Assembly: GCA_003644825.1 (NCBI GenBank)
Contig: QNDJ01000108.1
Span: 1 to 6,357 of the forward strand
Length of the DNA stretch: 6,357 nucleotides
Source of the DNA: Candidatus Zhuqueibacterota bacterium
GTDB taxonomy: Bacteria > SM23-31 > B21-G16
Reading direction: 5' to 3'
In this document: piece by piece, positions 1-6,316 of the stretch
Layout: every line of letters starts with the position of its first letter
Position numbering within the stretch: position 1 is the first letter of the stretch
Position numbers and translations under genes: made by a program
The notes under the pieces: model-generated
The model's input: the letters and a program-made list of their open reading frames with translations, nothing else
What the model was told of the DNA's origin: nothing
The model's database searches: none

Positions 1-31
1 CCTTTATATAGATTTCCAGAACATATTTACC

Positions 32-56
32 ACTACCAGAATTCAATTCTGGTAGT
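32..56. repeat. 12-bp perfect inverted repeat, member of a palindrome family seen at both window ends
   Basis: The arms at 32-43 and 45-56 are exact reverse complements around a single central base. The 19-nt core ACCAGAATTCAATTCTGGT (35-53) recurs at 6262-6280 with only the two bases TC changed to CG. The base pair just outside the core differs between copies (T-A here, C-G there) but is paired in both, which suggests that a hairpin is conserved. A short T run (59-62) follows after two other bases, so a weak terminator for an upstream gene is possible. A dispersed palindromic repeat is the likelier reading, given the second copy. Confidence 0.7.
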
Positions 57-427
57 CACTTTTATGATAATTAAATAAACTCAATTTGCCTCTTTTATCA
101 GGTTTCAAATGCCACTGTGAAGTTCATCATCCACTTTCCCTTCTGCTGGTAATATATCACAATTAAGGGTATGTAAGAACACCTGTTATAACTATTAGAT
201 TAAATAAGAGTTTAAAATAATACGGATATAAAAATCAATATTATGGTTAATAAGAAATTAGGTCTTTAAAAATTGGGGTTATTTAAGAATGTAAATTAAC
301 TATAATAATAAGAATAAGATAAACCAGCAAAAATCGGCAATTAAAATATAATTCATCAGAGTTCCTGCCTGAAAAATCATTTCTGTATTTTGTCCATCAA
401 TGTATAAGGAATGTTTATATTTTTATA

Positions 428-446
428 TATATTATAAAAATTGAAA
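428..446 (+). repeat. 19-nt direct repeat, copy 1
   Basis: TATATTATAAAAATTGAAA occurs exactly here and again at 531-549, 103 nt apart start to start. Both copies lie in the region expected to hold the operon promoter. They may be paired regulator sites or chance similarity in AT-only DNA. Confidence 0.5.
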
Positions 447-530
447 TATCTATAATATATATTATAATATTAATAAATTAATTATTATAGCAATTTGTTT
501 AATAAATATTGATTTTGTATAAAATATGAT

Positions 531-549
531 TATATTATAAAAATTGAAA
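531..549 (+). repeat. 19-nt direct repeat, copy 2
   Basis: This is an exact second copy of the 428-446 sequence and ends 66 nt before the first start codon. The bases just outside the two copies differ, so the match is exactly 19 nt long. Confidence 0.5.
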
Positions 550-615
550 ATTGATTATTTTTAATAAATTATCGTTAATCATTGTTATACATCTGAGTAT
601 TTACAGGAACAATTT

Positions 616-1926
616 ATGAACAGATATATTAAAGAAATATTTATTTTCATATTTATTTTCTCTATATATTTTCTAATAAGTTGCTCAGAGAAGTATCCAT
701 CACCGGAGAGTAAATTTTCTAAAATAAAGGAATCAGGGTGTACTTACTGTCATCTGGATGCAGAGCTTCTTAAAAAAGTGGCTGAACCTCTTCCACCATC
801 AGAAGACGATGAAGGAGAAGGGTGAGGCGGTGCAGTGCCTCAGTTAGAGGCCTGGCAAATGGTTCTTGTTAAAGATAATTTTTTTAAAACGACTCACGGT
901 AAAATAGAATGTATTACCTGTCATAAAGGAGATAAGGATAAATATGAAAAAGATAAAGCCCATAAAAATATTATAGCATTCCCCAGCGAAGAACTTGAAG
1001 AATCCTGTGGCGGTTGTCATGGAGAAATAATGTCCAATTTTAAGACAGGTCTACATTTTACTTTATCCGGATATTTAAAAAGAATTGAAAATCGTTTAGG
1101 ATACAGCATAGCCGATAATCCTGATTTGATGGAACATTTTAACAATGAGTGTTATAAATGCCACGCAAGCTGTGGGCAGTGCCATATATCCAGACCAGCT
1201 TCCGTAAATGGAGGATTTTTAAAGGGGCATGTCTTTCAAAAAAAGCCAAGCCAATTGCTGAATTGTACTGCCTGTCATGGAAGTAGAGTCGGCAATGAAT
1301 ATCTTGGGCAGAATGAAGGATATAAAGCAGATGTTCACAGAATACCACTTGCAAAACAGTGTACAGATTGCCATACTGACAGGGAAATGCACAGCAGCGG
1401 GAATTTAGCTACACATAGGTATCAAGACAGGGATATGGTAAGATGTGAAAACTGTCATTTAAATGCTAAAGATAAAAATAAATACCATAAAGCACACTGG
1501 GGAAATTCCAGTAATCCCGAGTTATCCTGTCAGGTTTGTCATTCGCAACCCTATAAAAATTGTAATGCCTGCCATACCGGTGGAGAGGGAATTACAGGTT
1601 CCTCTTACTTCACTTTTAAGATAGCTAAAAATTATTTGAAATCTCCTGACCGAAATTACGATTATATTACAGTAAGACATATTCCCATAATTCAGGATAC
1701 CTATAAAAGCTGGGGAATTTCTGATTTACCAGATTTCTCATCAGAACCAACCTGGAAATATACAACCCCACATAATATTCAACGGTGGACACCCCAGACC
1801 GATACCACAGGAACTGAGGGCTCCTGTTTTGCAAAATGTCACAACTCAAATTATTATCTTACTGAAGAAGACCTTAAAAATTATGAAAAAGATGCAAATA
1901 AAAACATAATTATGAAAATAAAATGA
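616..1926 (+). CDS. Selenocysteine-containing 11-heme lipoprotein cytochrome c (UGA readthrough at 823-825)
   Basis: This is a 436-residue protein if TGA 823-825 is read as Sec70. The ATG at 616 follows AGGA (605-608) at a good distance. A hydrophobic N-terminus ends in a lipobox, LISC, with C23 as the lipidated residue. CXXCH motifs begin at residues 42, 99, 131, 179, 186, 217, 249, 277, 305 and 316, and a CX3CH begins at 404. Twelve histidines outside the motifs can serve as distal ligands. Sec70 lies between hemes 1 and 2 in an acidic, glycine-rich stretch (DDEGEG-U-GGA) with no neighbouring cysteine. The downstream part alone (GTG at 835) has no signal peptide, so its hemes could not be attached in the periplasm. 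It is probably an outer-surface terminal cytochrome of the conduit. Seen: frame, motifs, hairpin. Inferred: Sec and surface location. The alternative is a nonsense-mutated gene. Gene call is firm; Sec call about 0.88. Confidence 0.92.
823..825 (+). other. Probable selenocysteine codon (in-frame UGA)
   Basis: This TGA is the only interruption in an otherwise continuous reading frame from 616 to 1926. Heme motifs lie on both sides and the hairpin follows at once. A genome-wide reassignment of TGA is unlikely: the same gene ends with TGA at 1924-1926, no other gene in the window has an internal TGA, and Trp is written TGG. Confidence 0.87.
826..857 (+). promoter_or_regulatory. Bacterial SECIS-like hairpin directly after the UGA
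   Basis: The upper helix pairs 837-841 (GCCUC) with 847-851 (GAGGC) around the loop AGUUA (842-846). Below it, U836 is bulged. G835-C852 and A834-U853 then pair, G854 is bulged, and 831-833 pairs with 855-857. In E. coli fdhF the SelB-binding mini-helix has a bulged U two base pairs above its base, a 4-bp upper stem and GU in the loop, with that G 20 nt after the UGA. Here the upper stem is 5 bp, GU is in the loop, and the G is 18 nt after the UGA. The match in architecture and distance is close. The hairpin lies within coding sequence and encodes part of GGAVPQLEAWQ. Confidence 0.85.
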
Positions 1927-1957
1927 GCCAATATAATTATTAAATGGAGGATGTGTT

Positions 1958-3022
1958 ATGTTAAAGAAACTTGCTGTATATGTTGTTGTTCTATTGTTCG
2001 TAATACCATCAGTTTTTAATTGCGGTAAAGAGAGCCCAACAAAACCTGAAGGTGTTAATGAATTTGACCTTGTCGCCAGTGTAGGAGATGATTATTTCAC
2101 CAGTTATACTACCCCTTCGGGAAATCCTGTTAACACTACAATCTCCAATGTATTTACTATTTTAACTGATGGTGATGATTCAAATGACCCCTATATTATT
2201 GATTATCGTTCTGCATCCGATTTTGCATCCGGTCACATTAAAGGTGCTGTTAATATGTCCCTGGGTAGTTTAATAAGTAATATTGAAAATGGCAAAATAC
2301 CAAAAAATAAAACCATTTTGAATGTATGTTATACAGGGCAAACTGCAAGCCACGCAACGGCTGTTTTAAATATGCTTGGTTATGATGCACAAAATTTATT
2401 ATTCGGGATGTGTGGTGTTACTACTTCCAGTGAAGTGAATGGAACAGACAAATGGTCAAAACAAATTGCTACTGATGAATATGCAACTCAATTAGTTTCC
2501 ACACCTTCAACACCAACAAAGGTATATGATTTCCCTAAAATAAATACCGGTAAGAAAACCGCTGAAGAAATCATTAAAGCAAGATTTACTGCATATCTTA
2601 ATTCTAAGGGTGGAAGCTGGGCTAATATAACCGCTGACCAGGTTTTCGAAGACCCATCCAGTTATTTTATAATTAACTACTGGCCTGAAAGTGATTATAA
2701 CAACCCTGGACATATACCCGGTGCATATCAGTTCACTCCAAAATCTTCTCTGAGAAAAGACCAGAAACTAAAATACTTACCCACAGATAAAGAAATTGTT
2801 GTATATTGTTATTCAGGCCAGACATCGGCTCAGGTTGTCGCTTATCTTCAAATCCTTGGATATGATGCATATAGTTTACTTTTTGGTGTAAATGGTTTCG
2901 CTTATAATTCACTTTCTGCCCACAAATATGTGGCACCCGTTACTGATTATTCTTCAATTTTGACAACATCTAAACCTGAACTAAAACTGGTATTATTCAT
3001 TAAAGATATTTTTCAATTATAA
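1958..3022 (+). CDS. Lipoprotein with two rhodanese domains (ExtH-like)
   Basis: This 354-residue protein starts 7 nt after a strong GGAGG (1946-1950). The N-terminal hydrophobic segment ends at C22 in VFNC; Asn at -1 is atypical for a lipobox, but lipidation is still the likely fate. Rhodanese domain 1 (about 65-155) has the IDYRSASDF and GHIKGAVN elements and active-site loop CYTGQTA with C124. Domain 2 (about 225-317) has GHIPGAYQF and loop CYSGQTS with C284, but its DYR element is replaced by NYW. Both catalytic cysteines are present, so sulfur- or selenium-transfer chemistry is possible, though the true substrate is unknown. In Geobacter a rhodanese-like lipoprotein, ExtH, is encoded just before a barrel protein, ExtI, matching the order here. 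The family call is firm; the ExtH equivalence is inferred from context. Confidence 0.9.
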   Translation: MLKKLAVYVVVLLFVIPSVFNCGKESPTKPEGVNEFDLVASVGDDYFTSYTTPSGNPVNTTISNVFTILTDGDDSNDPYIIDYRSASDFASGHIKGAVNMSLGSLISNIENGKIPKNKTILNVCYTGQTASHATAVLNMLGYDAQNLLFGMCGVTTSSEVNGTDKWSKQIATDEYATQLVSTPSTPTKVYDFPKINTGKKTAEEIIKARFTAYLNSKGGSWANITADQVFEDPSSYFIINYWPESDYNNPGHIPGAYQFTPKSSLRKDQKLKYLPTDKEIVVYCYSGQTSAQVVAYLQILGYDAYSLLFGVNGFAYNSLSAHKYVAPVTDYSSILTTSKPELKLVLFIKDIFQL

Positions 3023-3035
3023 TACAGAGAAGTAG

Positions 3036-4238
3036 ATGAATAAAAAAATAGCAATTACAAATTCCGGGATTCTGATATTATTCTTTTTATGTATAAAACT
3101 TTATGCGCAGGGGATTGAATTTCACGGTAGAACTACAAATTCTATTTATACCTATGAAACTGATAAGCTCCATACCAGAGCTTATCAGTTTATAAGGTTT
3201 GAATTGAAACACAAAAGTTACAGAAACATTTGCTTGAATACATCTATGCGATTCCTAACAGATATGAATCAGAACCTGTCAAGCGACTTAAGATATAAAA
3301 TGTATGTTCTAAATCTGAGTCTTAAAAAACTCCTTAACAATCGGATGGATCTGGTAATAGGAAGACAGTTTTTACATCCTGGAACGGTCCTTGGAGGTCT
3401 TGATGGAGTTTTTACTAAATTTACTGTTTCAAAACATATATCCCTGAATCTGTATGGTGGGGTAGAATCCCATCTTCTCAGAAGTATGAAAATATATAAA
3501 ACGAATGATGCTCTTACTATCGGAGGTTTATTCCAGATACAAAAAATATTTTCTTCAAAACTTCAGCTGCTGTATTTACAGAAAAACAGTAATAATGGAG
3601 CATACTGGCAAATCGCTGGTATTAACTTTGAAAACAGGATTCTGCCCCATATTCAATTTACAATTCAATCCCATTATGACCTGATAAATTCCAGATTTCA
3701 TAGATTACTTTTTTCAGCAAAATATTACCTTGCCAGGAAAATGTTTTTTTCTCTTGGTTATAAAAGTCAGTACCCTCAGGTATATTCTAATTCATTTTTT
3801 ACCATTTTTGAGCCCGAGGCTTACAGACAATATAAACTTTCCTGCTCATATAAAATTCTTAAAGATTATTTTGTTAGCGGTCAATTTCAGTTTATCAAAT
3901 TTGACACCGAAACTGCCAACCGGCTTTTTTTAACGCTGTACAATAATAATGGCAGCATCGGGTGCATTCTTGAGAGTGGGTATGCAGGAAGTCAACTGGG
4001 AGTAATGTTCGATTATTTGTATGAATTAACTCCAGATTTGATTGCCTCTGTTAATGTAGATTATTCAAGATACAGGCTGGAAAAAGTATATCAATTTGAA
4101 AACCAGGTCTCTAACGCAGCACGTTTAACATATAAATTCAATAGAATGCTACAGTTCGTTCTGGAATATCAATGGCTTACAAATAGATATAAAAAACAGG
4201 ATTCCAGATTACTGAACCATATTCACTTTAGCTGGTAA
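3036..4238 (+). CDS. Outer-membrane beta-barrel protein of the electron conduit (ExtI-like)
   Basis: This protein has 400 residues. A signal peptide (residues 1-24) ends in LYA before QG. The mature part has no heme motif and no long hydrophobic helix. It shows many short alternating polar/hydrophobic stretches rich in Tyr, Phe and Arg separated by turns, and ends in an aromatic residue (HFSW), as expected of a barrel assembled by BAM. I infer a transmembrane barrel that insulates or docks the neighbouring cytochromes, as the porin component does in porin-cytochrome conduits. The gene begins 13 nt after the rhodanese gene, with only a weak purine-rich AGAGAAG before the ATG, so translational coupling is plausible. 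A strong inverted repeat lies at 3157-3191. The extI symbol rests on gene order and protein class; other porin families are possible. Confidence 0.82.
   Translation: MNKKIAITNSGILILFFLCIKLYAQGIEFHGRTTNSIYTYETDKLHTRAYQFIRFELKHKSYRNICLNTSMRFLTDMNQNLSSDLRYKMYVLNLSLKKLLNNRMDLVIGRQFLHPGTVLGGLDGVFTKFTVSKHISLNLYGGVESHLLRSMKIYKTNDALTIGGLFQIQKIFSSKLQLLYLQKNSNNGAYWQIAGINFENRILPHIQFTIQSHYDLINSRFHRLLFSAKYYLARKMFFSLGYKSQYPQVYSNSFFTIFEPEAYRQYKLSCSYKILKDYFVSGQFQFIKFDTETANRLFLTLYNNNGSIGCILESGYAGSQLGVMFDYLYELTPDLIASVNVDYSRYRLEKVYQFENQVSNAARLTYKFNRMLQFVLEYQWLTNRYKKQDSRLLNHIHFSW
3157..3191 (+). repeat. 14-bp perfect inverted repeat inside the barrel gene
   Basis: The arms AAACTGATAAGCTC (3157-3170) and GAGCTTATCAGTTT (3178-3191) are exact reverse complements with a 7-nt loop, CATACCA. 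The element sits about 120 nt into the coding sequence and overlaps the codons for ETDKLHTRAYQF. As RNA it would form a stable hairpin early in the message. There is no clean T tract after it, so it is not a standard terminator. It could protect or process the mRNA or slow ribosomes. Confidence 0.75.
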
Positions 4239-4254
4239 TTAAAGGACTTATGGT

Positions 4255-5142
4255 ATGAAAAAGGGATTAAATGTAATATCAATTTTTATTCTGACAGCGG
4301 CAGTAATTGTGTTTTCAAAACCTCCAGGAACAGACCTAAAGTTTTCACATAAGTATCATATTGTTGAAGTAGAGGTTGAATGCAGCGACTGCCACAGTGC
4401 TGCTGATACAAGTTTGCTTTCCACTGATAATTTACTACCGGACCATAAAACCTGTAGCGAGTGCCATGAAATTGAAGATAACTGCAAGTTGTGCCATAAG
4501 AATGAAGAAACTGCTTCTGCTGTTCCAAGAATACAGAACTATATTGCTAATTTCCCTCACATAAAACACAAGAGTGATAAACTTTCCTGTGAAAAGTGCC
4601 ATTCCCGTATAAAAGAAAGTGAAAGTATTGCCGAAAAACATCTACCGAAAATGTCTGTTTGCACGGATTGCCATAATGATGTTTCCAGGACTGATTATTG
4701 TTTTACCTGTCATTCAAAAGGGGAGAACTTAACTCCTCCAGACCACGAACTTGCCTGGAAAAAGCAGCATGGAATCGCTTCTTATATGAGTTCTAATAAT
4801 TGTGCAGAGTGTCACACTAAAAATTTCTGTATTGACTGCCACAGAAAGGACAATCTGGACCATAAAACCCACCCTCTTAATTATGTAAATATTCACGGAA
4901 TATATGCCAAGGGTAATAAAGATAATTGTTATACCTGTCACGAGGAATTATCATTCTGTATTGACTGCCATAGACAGAAAATGGTAATGCCCCGAAACCA
5001 CGCATCAGCAAACTGGTCAAATAGAACTACAGGTGGTGCTCATGCCAGAGCTGCTAAGCTTGACCTGGACAGTTGTATAGGGTGTCATTCCGATATTAAT
5101 GGAAATCCAGTATGCATTGAATGTCATGAATCTAAGAAATAG
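4255..5142 (+). CDS. Periplasmic 12-heme cytochrome c
   Basis: This 295-residue protein starts 8 nt after AAAGGA (4241-4246). An N-terminal signal peptide (about residues 1-21, ending VFS before KPPG) has no lipobox cysteine, so the protein is probably soluble in the periplasm or buried in the barrel. Twelve CXXCH motifs begin at residues 43, 67, 77, 112, 136, 149, 183, 192, 225, 235, 274 and 287. Thirteen histidines outside the motifs (such as H32, H35, H102, H105, H203 and H206) are enough for bis-His ligation of all hemes. About one heme per 23 residues points to a wire-like protein with little enzymatic fold. Placed straight after the barrel gene, it fits the inner-side cytochrome of a porin-cytochrome complex, receiving periplasmic electrons. 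I do not assign a symbol, because ext cytochromes differ in heme number between lineages. Confidence 0.9.
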   Translation: MKKGLNVISIFILTAAVIVFSKPPGTDLKFSHKYHIVEVEVECSDCHSAADTSLLSTDNLLPDHKTCSECHEIEDNCKLCHKNEETASAVPRIQNYIANFPHIKHKSDKLSCEKCHSRIKESESIAEKHLPKMSVCTDCHNDVSRTDYCFTCHSKGENLTPPDHELAWKKQHGIASYMSSNNCAECHTKNFCIDCHRKDNLDHKTHPLNYVNIHGIYAKGNKDNCYTCHEELSFCIDCHRQKMVMPRNHASANWSNRTTGGAHARAAKLDLDSCIGCHSDINGNPVCIECHESKK

Positions 5143-5151
5143 AGGATTTAA

Positions 5152-5886
5152 ATGAAAACAGTTTACTTGACATTGGTTTTTTTAACAGTTAGTGGATTAG
5201 TTATACTCTGTTGTTCCAGAGATAAAGAACCTCTTGTAAGTTATACTCATCCCTCCAGCTGGATGAATGTTAAATCGGATGAATTTCACGGTAAAAAAGT
5301 TGTTGAAATTTCTTATAGCTCCTGCAAAAGCTGTCATGGCACTAGCTTAGATGGTGGTAAGAGCGGGGTTTCTTGCTTTAAATGTCATCAGATATACCCC
5401 CATTCTTCAAAATGGGTTGAGCTTGCAAGTGCTGGTTTTCACGGAAACTATATCAGAGGTGAGAACTGGAGCATGCAAGACTGTAAACCTTGCCATGGTA
5501 ATGATTACAGAGGTGGACAGAGTCAAAAATCCTGTTATGATTGTCATACTGGTAGTCAGGGACCCGAAACCTGTAACGTCTGTCACGGCAGTCAGGCAAA
5601 TGCTGCCCCACCTGAAGACCTAAATAATAGAACCTCAACTTCAGAAATAACCATCGGTGCTCATCAGATAATGATTTCAAATTTCGTTGCTACAAATGAA
5701 AACCTTACTATAAAAAATGTATGCAGTGTCTGTCATCAACTTCCCGGCTCTATTTCTCAGGCAGGGCATATAGATACAACACCTCACGCCGAAGTTTTAT
5801 CCAGCCTGGGATGGGACAGAAATAAACGAACTTGTGCAAATAGCTGCCACGGTGAAGAAGAGCATGTATGGAATAATTTTAAATAG
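5152..5886 (+). CDS. 7-heme lipoprotein cytochrome c
   Basis: This 244-residue protein has its Shine-Dalgarno AGAGGA (5141-5146) overlapping the stop of the previous gene. The N-terminal hydrophobic segment ends in ILCCS, and C21 is the likelier lipidated residue. CXXCH motifs begin at residues 58, 75, 111, 128, 141 and 191, and a CX3CH (CANSCH) begins at 228. Eight other histidines could be distal ligands. Residues 43-79 and 94-132 form an internal duplication: FHG, then CXXCHG, a GG element, and SCXXCH, with the two heme motifs 17 residues apart in each unit. The lipoprotein signal and position suggest a second outer-membrane-anchored cytochrome that hands electrons outward or partners with the selenocysteine cytochrome. 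Exact role and symbol unknown. Confidence 0.88.
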   Translation: MKTVYLTLVFLTVSGLVILCCSRDKEPLVSYTHPSSWMNVKSDEFHGKKVVEISYSSCKSCHGTSLDGGKSGVSCFKCHQIYPHSSKWVELASAGFHGNYIRGENWSMQDCKPCHGNDYRGGQSQKSCYDCHTGSQGPETCNVCHGSQANAAPPEDLNNRTSTSEITIGAHQIMISNFVATNENLTIKNVCSVCHQLPGSISQAGHIDTTPHAEVLSSLGWDRNKRTCANSCHGEEEHVWNNFK

Positions 5887-6126
5887 TTCTTTTTTAATTA
5901 TAAATAATATTTCCATTTAAAATTTCTTACCTTTTAACTAAAATAAATCTATAATTAATGAAATACTAATTATTATAACCTTTATAATTGCTATCCTTAA
6001 GCCTGTAGCTTTGTAAAAAATCTAATTTTATATACTTTCTCGGTTGGGAAAAGATATTCAAATTACAATTCACTAATTCATTAAATCCGTTGAACTTGTA
6101 CTTGTTAATAAATATTTTTCACATAG

Positions 6127-6166
6127 CCGGGAGATTGATTCGTCCATACGGACAAGCAATGACAGG
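6127..6166 (-). repeat. Dispersed intergenic repeat resembling the GTCATTGC...GAAGCAATCTC family
   Basis: Read on the minus strand, the ends are CCTGTCATTGC and GAATCAATCTCCCGG. These closely resemble a short hairpin repeat that I recall between genes in many unrelated bacteria (TGTCATTGCGAG...GACGAAGCAATCTC). The middle pairs GTCC (6142-6145) with GGAC (6150-6153), and ATTG (6134-6137) pairs with CAAT (6157-6160). The family match is from memory. Confidence 0.55.
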
Positions 6167-6259
6167 TATGGTTTTAATTGAAAGCTCTATCAGGAGCGGG
6201 ATGTGATTTTAAAAGTCTATAAACAATAAAACTAAGGATATATTATTTAATTCTTTTCC

Positions 6260-6282
6260 GCACCAGAATCGAATTCTGGTGC
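6260..6282. repeat. 10-bp inverted repeat, second member of the palindrome family
   Basis: The arms GCACCAGAAT (6260-6269) and ATTCTGGTGC (6273-6282) pair perfectly around CGA. The 19-nt core at 6262-6280 matches 35-53 in 17 positions. There is no T tract on either strand after the hairpin, so it does not look like a terminator. Confidence 0.7.
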
Positions 6283-6300
6283 TGGAATAATTCATTGGTA

Positions 6301-6316
6301 AGTCATTAAAATGACT
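6301..6316. repeat. Small inverted repeat
   Basis: AGTCATT (6301-6307) and AATGACT (6310-6316) are reverse complements around AA. It may be an operator for a gene beyond the window or chance; no T run follows. Confidence 0.35.

Larger units (their letters stand above)
57..615. other. AT-rich non-coding upstream region and operon leader
   Basis: No convincing gene is present on either strand. About 410-600 is almost entirely A and T. It contains a perfect 16-bp palindrome at 451-466, which includes TATAAT-like hexamers in both directions, and a 19-nt direct repeat listed separately. The operon promoter should lie here. One weak sigma70-like pair is TTGATT (551-556), a 17-nt spacer and GTTAAT (574-579), but sequence this AT-rich gives many equal matches and I do not choose one. 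I saw no sigma54-type GG-N10-GC element and no riboswitch. Confidence 0.6.

Noticed and set aside
105-182. Minus-strand fragment reading ...ILPAEGKVDDELHSGI-stop, possibly the end of a decayed gene
   Set aside because: It is only 25 codons, is closed by a stop just upstream, has no ribosome site and matches no family I recognise. It is probably chance.
551-579. Sigma70-like promoter TTGATT-N17-GTTAAT
   Set aside because: It has only 4 of 6 matches in each hexamer, and many equally good pairs exist in this AT-rich leader.
823-825. TGA reassigned to Trp or Gly across the genome
   Set aside because: TGA terminates this same gene at 1924-1926 just before the next Shine-Dalgarno, all Trp codons are TGG, and no other gene here has an internal TGA.
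835-1926. Separate gene starting at GTG 835
   Set aside because: It has no signal peptide yet carries ten heme motifs, is in frame with 616-822, and its start falls inside the SECIS-like hairpin. The purine-rich sequence before it (GGAGAAGGG) could allow re-initiation, but the product could not be exported.
1924-1926. Second Sec codon at the end of the first gene
   Set aside because: No hairpin follows within the required distance, and readthrough would run over the next gene's Shine-Dalgarno and start in another frame with a meaningless sequence.
2507-2936. Minus-strand open frames across the rhodanese gene
   Set aside because: They are shadows of the plus-strand coding frame, with no ribosome sites and no recognisable protein character. 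The same holds for minus-strand frames over the cytochrome genes.
5351-5623. Plus-strand open frame overlapping the 7-heme cytochrome
   Set aside because: It lies wholly inside a gene with clear heme motifs in another frame and has no motif of its own. The open frames at 3730-3933 and 4376-4564 were rejected for the same reason.
5887-5973. Rho-independent terminator after the operon
   Set aside because: T-rich stretches are present, but the only inverted repeat (5951-5957 / 5967-5973) is all A/T with a 9-nt loop and would be too weak.
6260-6282. Terminator hairpin for the operon
   Set aside because: It is nearly 400 nt past the last stop and lacks a following T tract on either strand. A dispersed palindrome fits better.
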